Positions 23,780-36,424 are shown, counted from the stretch's first letter. The stretch is 64,000 nt of DNA from Epiperipatus broadwayi (GCA_028023455.1 JAQFVV010000283.1:744001-808000); one strand, 5' to 3'. Program-made: numbers and translations. Notes: generated from the sequence alone by a model not told the origin.

Positions 23780-25490
23780 GGTCTCGAAGTTCAATCCATT
23801 TTCTCTCATCTCTAGTGTCTCTTCTCTATATCACCCCTGCACACTTTCTTATTTCATCCGTCTCACATGTGGTCTCTTTCTGGGTCTTTTACAATCTCTT
23901 GAGATCCAGTTTAATATTTCAACTGACCATATTTTATCATCTCTTTTATAAATATTCTAACCTAACATCATTTCAGTCTCTTAATTCTTTCAACAATGTC
24001 AGTAACATCTGTTTGTTGTCTTATCCATGTATTGTGTTTTTGATCTGTTTTTGTTACTCCTAATATGTGTATCTTCATACTTCTTTGAGTGGTCTGAAGT
24101 CTCTGCATGGCTCTTTTTTTAAGTATCCACATCTCAGATCCATAAATAAGAACTGGTAAAACACATTTATTAAAAATGTTCCTTTTCAAACACACAAACA
24201 TATTTCCTATTAATATTACATTATTTCTACTAAAAGCACTCCAACCAAATTTAATTCTATGATTAATTATATCCATTATGTTTCTATCTATAGTAATAGT
24301 CTGACCAAGGTATTTGTAGTTGTTAATGTCTTCTAACTCATCATTATCAATCTTTGTTTTCACCTTTAGAGCAAACTGATTGAACATTACTTTAGTCTTT
24401 GTAATATTTACCTTTAGTCCTACTTTCTTAGTTTCATCTGATAACTCTTTCATTTCCTGAAGCTCTGAAGCATTATTTGCAAAAACAATACATTATCTGC
24501 AAAATCTAAATGACTTAAAAACAATATCCATTTACTTTTATTCCTTTAGCTTCCCATTTTAATCCACAAAATACTTCTTGCAGCAATGCTGTAAAAAGTT
24601 TTGCAGATATGGAGTCACCTTGTCTTACACCCTTCTCAATGTTGACTTTCCTAGTATCTTTATGTAATATAATTATTGCTATTGCATTTTTATAAATATT
24701 CTTCAGAATATGATAATATCCTGGGTCTATATTTTGATAATCCAATGCTTTAATCGCTGGAGAAATCCAAAGCATAACTCTAATTCATTGGTCCTTTCTA
24801 TAACTTCTCTTAATATTTGGATATGATCCACTTTATTAAAATCACTTTTAAATCCAGCTTGTTGTTTTGGTTGGCTGAAATCCAAAGTTCTCTGTAGATG
24901 AGTTGTAATTATTTTAGTAAAAATTTTGTATAAACTGATAAAAGACTAATAGATCTATAATATCTTTTATGTCACTTTTTTTAAATATTAATATTTCATT
25001 CTTCCAATCATTTGATACATCTTTATCATTTAGACATTTGAGTGTATAACTTTGAAAAAAAAAAATATTTCTTCATCTGCTTCTTTTAAGATATGGATTA
25101 TAATTCCATCATTATCTGGAACTTTTTCCATCTTCATAAATTTAATTGTATATCTCTTCTTTATTTAAAATCCTGGGCAAATGAAAATATATAATAGTTG
25201 TAGGAGGTACTTGTTCTTTATTACTATATAATTTTTAATAAAACTCTTCTACACATTTCAGATATTATGTTTCTTTTTAGTTAATAGTTCTATTTTTTTC
25301 TTATTGCAGATATGTTTTCTACTAATACCAAAATATTGTTTTAAACTCTTGAGACTTTTATTCTCTTTTATAGGTTCCCTTGCTAGTTCACAATTATACA
25401 TTCTTATATCATTATCAACCTTTTTTCATATTTTACAAAATTTGAGATATTCAATCCTTCTTAATGCATTATTTTTATATACTTTATATA
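23780..25490 (-). pseudogene. RTE-type LINE fragment, reverse transcriptase to C terminus
   Basis: On the minus strand the order is a linker (LRRIEYLKFCK near 25440), the RT N-terminal half in broken frames, then an open block at 24515-24775 with ALDYQNIDPGYYHILKNIYK and the conserved GVRQGDSIS motif. The catalytic box reads FADN where FADD is expected (near 24500), so the RT would be dead even if in frame. A second open block (23968-24453) carries NNYKYLGQTIT and the C-terminal region through VERIKRLK. The 3' remnant to about 23790 still shows the RDCKRPRKRP block. The 5' part is missing. Its upstream edge abuts the tandem ribozyme array. Confidence 0.85.
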
Positions 25491-25560
25491 TATAATAAAC
25501 ATCTCCATACTTCCCCATTCTTTTTAAATATGTATAAATAAAGATATAATAAAAGGCAAA

Positions 25561-25615
25561 TGACCCCCAAGATGCATTTCGTGCTGAACCAGCACTCATC
25601 AGTTGGCCCAGGTCA
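25561..25615 (-). ncRNA. Hammerhead ribozyme, family B, canonical copy
   Basis: A complete type I hammerhead by inspection on the minus strand. Outer stem I TGACC pairs with GGTCA. The internal loop is TGGG against G. Inner stem I CCAA pairs with TTGG. Core CTGATGA, stem II GTGCTG-GTT-CAGCAC (six perfect pairs with the usual G-C at 10.1-11.1), then GAAA. Stem III is two pairs (AT/AT) with a GC loop, and the cleavage triplet is ATC; the cut falls between complements of 25571 and 25570. The internal loop in stem I is where loop II contacts are expected. Confidence 0.85.
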
Positions 25616-25969
25616 TAATCTCTCATATACATCTTTATTATATGCAAAGTATTTATCTAGAGTAAATTGTTACATTTTCATTTACCATTATCAAACTTCC
25701 TCCACTCACAACTTTGACGCCATCCATTTCAAATAAATACACTAATGATTATTAATAATCATTTTTGAAACTAGAGATTATATCTAGCACAGATATAAAC
25801 TTTAAACCTCAGTTAAAGATTAATATATCTGATTTTTTAAAATTTACACACACAGAGTTATTCACCTTTCTCTGTCCCGTATGTAATATCTTTATAAATA
25901 TAATAAACATCTTCATACTTCTGCATTCTTTTTAAATACATATAAATAAAGATTTAATAAAAGGCAAAT

Positions 25970-26003
25970 GACCCCCCAAGATGCATTTCGTGCTGAACCA
26001 GCA
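25970..26003 (-). ncRNA. Truncated hammerhead (3' half) in deleted unit
   Basis: Only the stem II 3' part, CGAAA, stem III, ATC and the 3' strand of stem I remain. The CTGATGA box was removed by the internal deletion of copy 2. Confidence 0.7.
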
Positions 26004-26191
26004 TCTCTAGCACAGATATAAACTTTAAACCTCAGTTAAAGATTAATATATCTGATTTTTTTAAATGTACACACACAGAGTTATTCACCTTTCTCTGTCC
26101 CGTATGTAATATCTTTATAAGTATAATAAACATCTTCATACTTCTGCATTCTTTTTAAATACATATAAATAAAGATTTAATAAAAGGCAAA

Positions 26192-26246
26192 TGACCCCCA
26201 AGATGCATTTCGTGCTGAACCAGCACTCTTCAGTTGACTCAGGTCA
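26192..26246 (-). ncRNA. Hammerhead ribozyme, family B, second full copy
   Basis: Same fold as 25561-25615. The core reads CTGAAGA, which is allowed because position 7 is variable. Inner stem I TCAA pairs with TTGG through one U-G wobble, and outer TGACC/GGTCA is kept. Predicted cleavage lies at the complement of 26202. A minus-strand transcript cut here and at 25571 would release a 631-nt RNA. Confidence 0.82.
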
Positions 26247-26555
26247 CAATCTCTCTTATACATCTTTATTATATGCAAAGTATTTATCTAGAGTAAATTG
26301 TTACATTTTCATTTACCATTGTCAAACTTCCTCCACTCACAACTTTGACGCCATCCATTTCAGATAAATATACTAATGATTATTACTAATCATTTTTGAA
26401 ACTAGAGATTATCTCTAGCACAGATATAAACTTTAAACCTCAGTTAAAGATTAATATATCTGATTTTTTTTAAATGTATAAACACGGGGTTATTCACCTT
26501 TCTCTGTCCTGTATGTAATATCTTTATAAATATAGTTTATAAGAAGGGATATTTA

Positions 26556-26849
26556 TTGGGCGATATGAAAATAGCCTGGAAGAAAGATCTTTATTTAAAT
26601 TCATTATTAAATAGTTCAAAACGGTCGATTGATAGTAAATCCATTCCTGCTGCAGTTTATAAGATTCTTTGCAATTGGCATAAAATTTATATAGATCAAA
26701 GTAAATTAAGTCCTAATGAAAGAGTTAAAGTTCATAGGAGTAGAGTTAAAGACAGATATCACCACTCAGGTTTGTGTATTCATGAATTGAATATAGGTCA
26801 TAAAATATTATTTGACAATGCAGATGTTATCTTTTATGAAAAAAAGTGA
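26556..26849 (+). CDS. Unrecognised 97-codon frame, probably a mobile-element fragment
   Basis: An open frame starting at MGDMKIAWKK and ending FYEKK. I do not recognise a domain. The middle (YIDQSKLSPNERVKVH and SRVKDRYHHSG) is similar to a frame on the minus strand at about 39030-39181 (HIDQNSLSLNRKIKVHKS), so the protein segment is repeated. That suggests a fragment of a retroelement or other transposon polyprotein; a host paralogue is possible. It lies just after the tandem ribozyme array, has no signal peptide or membrane segment, and no splice sites were confidently placed. Confidence 0.35.
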   Translation: MGDMKIAWKKDLYLNSLLNSSKRSIDSKSIPAAVYKILCNWHKIYIDQSKLSPNERVKVHRSRVKDRYHHSGLCIHELNIGHKILFDNADVIFYEKK

Positions 26850-28000
26850 ATTGAAAAGAAGGGTAAAACTTTGATGACAATTTTTTTTTAATCTGAGGCC
26901 ATCAATCTAATGAAGGCAACCTTCGATGTGAACGGAAGTTAATTGTTGAAGTGAATGATGGGAAAACTATTTTGTTTTGTACACATATGTGTATATGTTT
27001 AATTGAGTTTCACTTGAAAACGTCTATTTGTTAATAGATAAATTTTAATAAAATTTTGCTTTTTTTGGCTAGCATTGTAATGTATGATTTTCTATTTTAT
27101 GTATTAAATACGGGTGTACATAAATTATTCACATAATAAACAATATTTGTAAAAAAAAAAAAATGGCAATATGTGGGCAATAATATATTAAAAAGTAAAA
27201 TTTCCAAGAATTGACTATGCATTTTAAAAATAATCCCACATGAATGATATTATTTATTAAAATATAAATGTTTGAATTTCATCCTAGCTTGCATATATTT
27301 AAATGATTTTTTTTTTTTTGCATTCTAACATTTCTAAATATTGGTGTTTAATATTTTTTTAAATATATTAAACAGATACGAATTTTCTGCATCATTTTAT
27401 TTAATAATATATATATTCACAAGGAACGTCTTGATTTAAAAAATGTTCGATTCTGATTGTGAATTACTCTACCGCTGTGATTTTATTTTATTTTTTATGT
27501 GAGGGGGGGGGGGGCGTATGAGCATAGTAATTGTACTTCATTTTCAAAATTTGATAGATGTAGATTGAATATTTTATAAAATAGATATGTAAACTGCTCA
27601 TACACATACGTATGTAAAATAAAAAAAATCATACATCATTACAATACTAGCCGAAACAACAAAATTTTACTAAAATTCTTCCACATCTATGATTTCATCT
27701 CTTAACAAATAGACGTTTTTCAAGTTAATAGATTGTTGTGGAAGAATTTTAATAAAATTTTCTTGTTTTGGGTAGTATTGTAATGCTATATCATTTTCTA
27801 TTTTATTTATAATTACTAATTTAGCGGTGAGAATGGTCGCGTTGTAAACGGAAATAATCAAACCAAGTAAAGTCATCTTTCCTCACACTACCCTTACATA
27901 AGTTGGGAAGATACCTGTCAGGTTTATAACCCCTATAGAAAAGCAATTAGCACATTCCCATGAAATATAATGTTCTTTTGTGAGCCTTGGACCTCGCTTC
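26850..28000. repeat. AT-rich sequence with a duplicated/inverted repeat
   Basis: About 27637-27687 (attacaatactagccgaaac...) is the inverse of about 27736-27790 (...gttttgggtagtattgtaat). A related direct copy lies at about 27040-27090 (aataaaattttgc... tagcattgtaatg). There is a run of 12 G near 27505. The outer ends of the element are not clear. Confidence 0.45.
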
Positions 28001-28390
28001 CTGTTGTGGTGGTTGGCGCAATGCTGGACTTGTCCACCTATTCAGTGAAGCATTTGGGTCTTCGCTTCGGGGCCCCAGGGGTGGGATCATTGGGTGATGG
28101 ATAGCTTCTCAGTGGCTGGGCTATGTAGATCCATGTATAGATACTCATGTTCAGATACACATTAATCAACATTATAGCAACCCTTTTATGGATATAATTG
28201 TTATCAAGCATATGTACTTTATATAATCAATAATTGTTTTACCTTGTTTGTTACATTGAACACTTTGTAATTCTCTATGGGTAAGTGTACCCAAAAAATT
28301 TTGTAATCTTTTTACTAATAAGGGTTACTTTTGAAAGTACGGCTTTATCTATTAATAAATTATACACGATTGTATTCGGATATTTCATTT
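28001..28390 (+). repeat. Interspersed repeat shared with 43800-43930, with a GC-rich head
   Basis: The 3' part (gttacattgaacactttgtaat... gtaatctttttactaataagggttacttt) matches about 43820-43910. The 5' part (28001-28125) is unusually GC-rich for this window (gcttcggggccccaggggtg) and may be a coding remnant of a LINE. It is not assigned. Confidence 0.45.
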
Positions 28391-29560
28391 ATATATATCT
28401 TCAAGGAATAATAAAAACATTTTGATACTATTGGTACAAGCTTTTTTTAATTACTGTTAGTATTTCTTAAAAACTTGAAATTGATATCAATAAAAATATT
28501 CCATTGTTTTTGAAGTATCATAAAATTACTTACCATTTAATATTGGCAGGTATAAATTAAAGAAATGTTTAGATTTATTCTAAAATTCCTTCTGATGAAT
28601 TTGAAATAAATCCAGAAAACTCGAATCTAAAGATAAATAATCATTATTTATCTTCGTTCATTTTGCGAGCAAAGATTGATGATGAGTTTTAAATAAAGAA
28701 TTTATTTATGACTTGTGTTTCTATTAACAAGTGAAAGATATTATTTCTAAATATGATAAAACAGTATCCCGGAAACAATTTCTGGCTTTTGATTTTACCT
28801 GTAACATTTAGACTTCAAAACTGGAAGTAATGCAGTTATGCATTTATATAACTTTTTATTTTGTTTTAACTGCATTTTACTGTTCAAGATAAAAACATAA
28901 AATTTAAAGCACCCTAAGATTTTGAATCCAAGCCAACCAGCTTGAGAAGTTATATTGATCTGATTCCAGGTCAGTAATTAAATATTTTAGTACTCTCAGT
29001 TTTTTATTAACTAAAAGCAGTGTGACTTTTTTTTTGTTTTGTTTTGACTAATAGTAATAATAAATCATTCAATTTTTTTAGCCCACCCAATATATGATAA
29101 AACAAATGCAGGTCTCTATTGCCATCTATAGTAAACTTGACTAATCAGTGATTACCAATTAGCAATGCATTTTAAATCTTATACTTAGGCTATTTTCTGG
29201 GTTTTGCCTATATCATTGTCACTTAGGATTCATAGTTCAAAGTAATGCACTTATGCATCTAATAATCAGTTTTAATTTCTATTTAATATTCAATTCTAAA
29301 CCATGTAAACTTCCAAAGGTTTTGAACTCAAGTTAACTTGCTTAGATAGAATAATGTAGTTAAAGGTACTGCTAGATGCATAGCATCATTATTTCCAGCT
29401 TCAAATTCCTCTTGGTTAGATAAAAGAAAAACCAGAAACTGATTTACAGATGGGGATTTAAAATTCACTTCCCTCAAGTAATTATAGATTACACAAGTTT
29501 ATTATAGATGACACTAGAGTAGAGAGCTGTTCTTGTTTTATCAGGTATTGTCTAAGATTA
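28391..29560. repeat. Very old family A-like relics
   Basis: Near 28785 tttctggcttttgattttacc and near 28910 accctaagattttgaatccaag align with family A phrases. A second decayed unit runs from about 29150 to 29440. No ribozyme core survives. Confidence 0.4.
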
Positions 29561-31789
29561 AAAAAAATGAATTTTTTTTTTTTTTTTATTATACGTAAAT
29601 CTCATTTTTCTTTTTAACTTCTTTCCTATTATCTCTTTTTTGAATTTCCTTCTTTGATTTTTTCTTTTAAAATCTTGCAAATAAATATGTAAATGTAATC
29701 TCCTTTTCTTGGTATTTACGTATGTATATTTATATGAGTTGGTAAATGGTGCATTCATATATGTTGTACATAGGCCCAAATAAGTTGGCACTTAATATTT
29801 ATAACAAATTACTATTAAAAACACAATTATTTATTTACTTGAACTGTTTCCCCCATCTCACTTTCCATTAAAATTTTAATTGACTTCCAAAGAAGAAGCA
29901 AAAGGAGAAAATGAATTCCATCAAGTAACATCAAAAATGTATGCATTTTCTTTATATAACTGTGTTTTTCAATTTTCTTCTTTCCCTTTCAGTCTCTTTT
30001 TAAAATTCTTAATCTGTTTTTTTTTTTTTTAAATAAAATAAAATGCAACAGATCAACTCTCTATATATATATAAATACTAGTAAACTTTTTTATTTTTCA
30101 AATCCTCCTTACTCTACCCCACTTTTTATTTTGTTACAGTAATAAATGCTAAAATAGCATTCTGTGGATTATCTACTTTTACCTTTTGGGAATATTATAA
30201 AACTTGGATTTGATACAGCGTATTATTTACACTTTTTTAATTTTTTTTTTTTTACATTTTCTTTCTATAAATAATCTTCTTAAAGATTTAATTTTTATAA
30301 ATTCCTTTTATGTTTATAAATTATATGTAAATAAATGCATCTACCTTGAAAATATATAATACAATCTAGAGAGATATCAGTCTCCATCATCATCAGGAAA
30401 TCACTCTACAATGTATATATTTTAGAAAAGCCTTCATCAGTTGCGTTGTAATGGCACCAATCACTGTAGCAAACCTCTCATATCATTGCTAAAAAATTGA
30501 CTGATGTCTGGTTAAAATGTGAATATTTGATCAGTCCGTCTTTGTATAAATGATCCTATTCCAAAAGCAGAATCATGTATTCATTTTCTTAATTAATCTT
30601 GATCAAGAAATCTTACATCATGATATTCAGTAAATAGACAACTGTATATTAAAAATATATGGCCATAATGTGTGAAACTTTTATTATCTGATTGTAGTCC
30701 TATATGAAAAAAAAAATTGGCAAATTATTTTGCAGGATTTGCGTATGTAGATATATATTAGAAACAATTTTCCTCAGCTGTTTTGGAGTGAAACCAATTA
30801 TTTGCATAAATATTTGACATTCAGTCATTATCTATAAGTTATCCTATTCTAATATAGTTATTAGAGCAGCTATTTCTCTAGATAATCTATTAACATTATT
30901 TTTTTTTTGTTTTTTTGTAGAAATTTATATAAATTTACAGACTTACATACAGCAATATTTGATAATAAAAAATCAACCATTCCACTGTAGGATACATGTT
31001 TCTGTCAATAAAATCTGATGTCATCAGCTGTTCAGGAGACGAGTTGAGATTACATACAAAGAATACTTTAGTTAAGGTACTACTAAAATTCATGTTCAAA
31101 CATTTATAACAAATAGAAACTGAGTTGCTGTGTTTGATGTGATCTGAATTGATTCTCCAAGTAGGTGATGACAGCAGGTTTGATTGACAGAAAATATCTA
31201 TTAAGAGTGTAGTAGATCTTTTATCAAACATTAATATATGTACAAGATTTTTATGTTTTTATAAATTTTATAAAAATTAACATTAATTTATATAATTACT
31301 AAAGCAAAACTAGCTTTATTAACTAAATAATATAGTTTCTATGCAGTTTGAAAGTTAAAAGTGACTATTTTTATTTGCTTGTAGGTATTTGCTGTTTTAA
31401 TTAGATTTATTTAAACTTCTATGAGTTAAATATCTCAATCTCCTTCAGTCAAGTGTCAATGTTTATTATCTATATAAACATTTTAGATCAATGTTGCCTT
31501 GATAGCAGATTGAGATTTTTGGTATTGTATATGTGTGAGCTGCTTTCATGTATTTATGTATACTTAAACTTAAAAGATAATGTTCACCATTAGCCAAGAT
31601 AATAAACTAAACCTTATTATTGATTTTAGATTCAAGTTCTTTCTTTACTAATAGATGTGATTAAAATCCTTTTCAACGGGAACTAATTATTGTTTAATTA
31701 AATATAAAGAAATTTTATAATTTTGATCTTGCTGTAGATGATAAAATTTATACCATAATTAAACTTCTATTAAAGAAATGTAGAAAATC
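29561..31789. other. AT-rich sequence, nothing firmly recognised
   Basis: There are long poly(T) runs near 29575 and 30020 and a short TA run near 30065. The minus frame at 30935-31231 has no recognised domain and may be chance. Confidence 0.35.
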
Positions 31790-32150
31790 TAGTATTCTAT
31801 AAATAGTTATTCTACATATCAGGAGTCAAGAAGAAATCGAAAATGCAATATATTAGTAAGAGAACAAACAGGTGTTACTGATATTGTTGAAAGAATTGAA
31901 AGACTGAAATGGAGTTGGGCTGGGCATATTGATAGAAGAGATTATAATAAATGGACAATTGAAATCTTAAACGGGATTTCAAGAGATTGTAAACGACCTA
32001 GAAAGAGACCACCTGTGAGATAGATGGATAAAATAAAGTATGCAGGATGTTGTGGATAAGAGAGACTAGAGATTGGAAAAGATGGTTTGAACTTGGAGAG
32101 ACCTTCATTCTTCAGTGAATTGATCATTGTTAACAGTGATGATGATTATT
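31790..32150 (+). pseudogene. RTE LINE C-terminal fragment
   Basis: Translated in frame it shows TGVTDIVERIERLKWSWAG, HIDRRDYNKWT and RDCKRPRKRPPVR, the typical C-terminal end of RTE proteins. It is collinear with the minus element at 23780-24200. Two stops follow, then a short 3' end. Confidence 0.8.
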
Positions 32151-32259
32151 AATAGTAATTATTAGGTAATTGTTTAGACTTACTTAATATATCCTATTTT
32201 CTTTTTAATTTGAATAATATTCATCCAGAAGAGATTATTTTTACAACCATCTTCTACAG

Positions 32260-33080
32260 TCTTTAAGAAGATTGACATTGAGAAGGGTGTATAATAGGAC
32301 GATTCTGTATCCCCAAAATATTTTACAGTAGTTTTATGAAAAATATTTTAACGAGTTAAAATGGGACGCTAAGGAATAAAAACATATGGAGGGTTATTTA
32401 AATCATCTAGATTTTGCAGGTGATGTGATTCTTTTTGCAAATAATGTTTCAATACTTCAAGAAATGTTACAAGAATAAAACAAATGGAAGTAAGAAAGTG
32501 GGGGCCAAAGATTAATACTAAACTGACTAAAGTAAATTTCTATGAATTCATAATCATGAATTGGAAGTTAATAATTACAAACATTTGAAAACATAATTAA
32601 CGAAAGTAATTGTAAGACTTGGAATGTTTGTGGTATAATTTAGTATTACTAAGGAAATATATGTTTTGAGAAGATTTTAATATATATGTTCTTATGGATC
32701 TAATATTTCAACATTTACAAAAACTTCTGACCATACACCAAAGTATTTATAGATGTCAGTTATAACAGGAAGAGATGAAAAGCAAAATATCTGGGAGCGA
32801 AAACAAATAGATCTCATTGGCATTATTGAAAAAATTAATAGTCTGAAACGGAGTTGGATTAAGCATATTGCTAAAAGAGATGTTAATAGGTATACAGTTT
32901 TAAATTGGATCCCCGCATATTATAAGACCTAGAGTGAGATCATGTGAGATGGATTAATGAAGTAGGAAAGTTTGCTGGTCTGGTGTGAATAAGAAAAGCT
33001 ATGGATTGGAGAAACTGGGATAAACTTAGAGATAGTTTTATCCTGCAATGGATTGATAATGGTATATATATAATCTTTTA
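32260..33080 (+). pseudogene. RTE LINE fragment, late RT to C terminus
   Basis: A second RTE piece directly downstream and in the same orientation. It starts at the (IEKGV) motif area near 32275, shows LDFAGDVILFANN near 32400 (catalytic FADD altered to FAGD), and ends with IIEKINSLKRSW and HIAKRDVNR near 32830-32890. It is frame-broken throughout. Because it begins earlier in the protein than the piece at 31790 ends, the two are separate insertions, not one element. Confidence 0.75.
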
Positions 33081-33249
33081 TTTTAGGTTTTTGCCTTTGC
33101 TATTTTTACTTTTAAAAACATTTGTTTTGGTTTTTTTAATATTTGTGTTGTCATTTCTTTTAATTTTTAAACTTTTAAATAGATTTAGCAACTTGAATAT
33201 TTTTTTTAAAAGAATTACTGTGTTGTAACAGAATTATGCCTGCTAGTGA

Positions 33250-33640
33250 TTATATTATACTTAAGACCATTTAAATACCCAGAAGAGAGATGGTCAGAAT
33301 GCAGGCTGTATTCTGCCCACCCCTTTTCTGTATATTTAAATGGATATATAAAGGTTCTACATATGAGAAATCAGAGTGATTTATAGGCAACATGTGTATG
33401 ACAACAAAATTGCCAAGCAAGGGTTTTGAACATGCTACCATCAGATTTTCAATGAAATGGATGGCCGAAGAGTTGCAGAGTTGAGTAGATTGAAGTCTAA
33501 CCATTAAAATTTGATGATTTGCTATGTTCATATAAACCAAGCACTGATTATATATATATGTTTGGGTGATAATGATCCAGACCAATTGATGAGTGCTGGT
33601 TTAGCACAAAATACATATATTGGAGATTATAACGAGTTTG
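33250..33640 (+). mobile_element. Family B ribozyme element, single plus copy
   Basis: It matches the plus-sense arm of 3238-4166 from the ccaagcaagggttttgaac region to the ribozyme, then stops soon after it. The 3' tRNA-like end is absent. Confidence 0.65.
33582..33623 (+). ncRNA. Inactive hammerhead relic, family B
   Basis: Stem II GTGCTG-GTT-TAGCAC is well kept, but C3 is T (TTGATGA) and G12 is A (CAAAA). Both changes are expected to block cleavage. Confidence 0.65.
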
Positions 33641-36424
33641 TTTTTTCTGTCATGATTTTACATACCTTCAGTTTATTTAATGATGGAAAATATCAAGCAC
33701 ATGTTTAACACATAGATTCTTTTTCTCTGTAACATGCATTTTTTGTCCGTAGCTCATTTTTTTCTGATGGTTTTTCAGCAGATATTTTAGACACTCAGAT
33801 ATAGTGGTGGCAAACAATCTCAACCATGGCAGATATTAACTACGCATTTATTTTAGAAATTCTACTAGCATCTTGTACTTTTTAAGCTATCTCTTGGAAA
33901 TACAGAGCAAGCTCCCTAATGGAATATACATTAATATAAGAGACTGGAATATAATTGGAAATAATCATTGGGAGTAACTTCGAGGATAACGGAAATACTC
34001 TTTTTTTTTTGTACTTAATTAACACAGTCAAAATTTTAACACCAATCAAGCGAACAGTAAAAATCTATTTTTTTTTTTCAATGTTTAGTGTTTTATCTAC
34101 CTTCACTTTTTTTTTTTTTATTAAATAACATTGGAATTCAAAAATAATTAATTTTTAAATCGTAACAAGCGAAAAAATTTCTTTTAATTTCTTACGTTAT
34201 ATAAATAACAGAACAAAATAGACTAAACAAAATAGATTTTAAAACTGATATTCAGGACAAGAGATTTTAATCTGTTTTAGGTAATCTCCCCAATTCTTTA
34301 GTTTACAATTAATTAAACAAATTTTTATCTTAACATCCTTCTGTTTTAACAGAATAACAGAAACAAAATTTCATTTCTGTAACTTTTAATAAATTCTTTT
34401 CTGGTATGAAGAACAACATATTTTTATTAATGTTAACTTTCTTTTCTGGGGTACCGTTTCTTTTCTTCTTCTTTTTTTTTTTTTGTAATAATTCCTTTTA
34501 TAATTAACAATACGCTGATGCGTTGCGGCGAAACTTTTTATGTAATAATTTGTAGGCTTTTTTATGTATATTCTAATTTACAGACTTAGCGCTTTCAGAA
34601 CCCTTGTTGCTCCATATTCATAGTCTTTTCAGATTATTATTTATATGCAAATGTATGCAAATTGCCTCCTATATCATCCATTTTTTAGAAATGGCGAAAC
34701 AAGTGTCTCTTCTGTTTATTGATTTGGCATCGCTGGTGATGAAACAAGCTTCCTTAACCTTGCTCTTGATATCGTTTTTTTTCCGTACATAAAATATCAG
34801 CCTTGGAGGGCTCAAATCTGTGGTTGAGCTCCTGCTAATTTTACACATTAATACCTTTAAAATATACAACAATCTCTTCTCTCTCTCTTTTGAGTTTAAA
34901 ATTAGCTAATTATTAAAACGTAATTTTAACCTCTTAGCTTTTACATTTATTTATCGGAAATATGGAACTCAAAACAGAGAGGTTACAATATCAAACCAGA
35001 TAAAGCCCCTAGATTAGAAACTGAAAGATGGTCTTTATTCGTAATATGAAGACAGTATCATGTACTATTAAACAGCAAAGAAATGAATTGGAAACTGAAT
35101 CTAATCTTCTGCAATAATTGACTGAAACATGATTCTTTCTCATGCTATTTAGGAGTAATGGCAATTTGTAACTTAATTTATTTTTTTATCTGTTAAAAGC
35201 TATATCTAAAATAAATTTTTCAGAAACAATCTTTTTGGTAAGTTGGCTGATACTGTTTGGGATTGTGGTGCAAATTTGCTCAAGTCAACATTTTTAGCAT
35301 TGACATAGTTTTCCACTGAATGCTTTACCACATTTGGAGGAAAAATATTCACACTCTGAACTTCTAATATTACCCTTTTGCAACCATTATTGTTTGACTC
35401 AAATCCACATCCTTAAAGTTATCTCTTATTCTCTTAAATATTCTTCCACCAGAAGGCATCTACTTCAGTCATTGAACCAAAACACTTTTCAATCTAAGAA
35501 TAATAACACTACAAACTGACACCTTGCTGATTTTCAAAAAGATTTTTTTTTTAGATCCAACAATAAAGCTGGGAGAATTTGATCATACGTATATTATCAT
35601 AATCTTATTAGCATGTTCAAATTTCCCATGAACCTTGTGTTTATCTGCTTCTAAAATGACATTCAACAACCTCTGATATTTGTAGTTATGATGAAACACA
35701 GACATTGATTTACATAATTAATGACAACCTTATTTATGCTTAGAATGTAAGAATTTAAAAACTTCAATAAAGCCATCTGTGACCCTAACTCTTAGTTAGA
35801 ATATCTACAGATTTCTTTACAGTGTTTGCTAGCCAAAAAAAAAAAAAAATCTATATTCTGATAAAGTATTATTGCTTTTATTGTAATAATTGCTTCAATA
35901 TTATCTATTATTTTTAAAATGACATGTGGTTTACCACGTTCATAAGAAACATTAACTTGAAGGCCTGAAAGTTTACAGTTCCGTTCTAACAGAGAATTGT
36001 AAAAAAAAAGAATCCTAGTTTGAATATTTGAATGGAACTATTCTACCCAATCTGTCATTTTAGTGCTCAAACATCACTTGACTTTTCAAGCAGTTAATGT
36101 TGCAATTATTTCTTTTTTATTGTTTAAGTGTGATTATTTTTATGAAAATTGTTTATTAATAATAACCAAATATTCATTTTGGTATTATTTTTATGCTCCC
36201 AAAATGAATAACAATTGTCTTTGGATGTAATATATTTCATGTTTTTATATAATAGACATTTTCCCCACTTCTTTTGAGACTTGTATTTATTTTATAGGAA
36301 TCACAAAAAATTTATACAATTTGTCCTATACTTCAACCACATTTTATGGTCATTATCAAATGTTAAATAACTTTTAAATGTCTGTAGAAATAAAAATATA
36401 AGTATGGTAAAAAAAGGAAAAAAA
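33641..36424. other. AT-rich sequence upstream of DSCC1 exon; no exon identified
   Basis: I searched for further DSCC1 exons and found none I could support. About 35230-35530 translates on the minus strand into short coding-like pieces (VVKHSVENYVNAKNVDLSKF) broken by stops, perhaps a decayed transposon protein. Confidence 0.35.

Larger units (their letters stand above)
25492..26534 (-). mobile_element. Tandem ribozyme repeat array (retrozyme-like), family B
   Basis: Three direct copies begin with ataataaac at 25492, 25900 and 26123. Copies 1 and 3 are about 408-412 bp. Copy 2 is 223 bp because a block from mid-ribozyme to the next tctctagcac phrase is deleted. In the ribozyme-sense (minus) direction each full unit has a body, then the hammerhead, then a ctttatttat-type end. 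The body shares a gaaatggatggcg...gttgtgagtggag block with the single and inverted family B copies elsewhere, so they have a common ancestor. There is no coding capacity. Confidence 0.8.

Noticed and set aside
23704-24063. 119-codon plus-strand frame
   Set aside because: It is antisense to the C-terminal end of the RTE relic at 23780-25490.
34514-34545. CTGATGCG...CGAAAC resembling a hammerhead
   Set aside because: A9 is C, stem II would have two pairs and there is no matching stem I or cleavage triplet.
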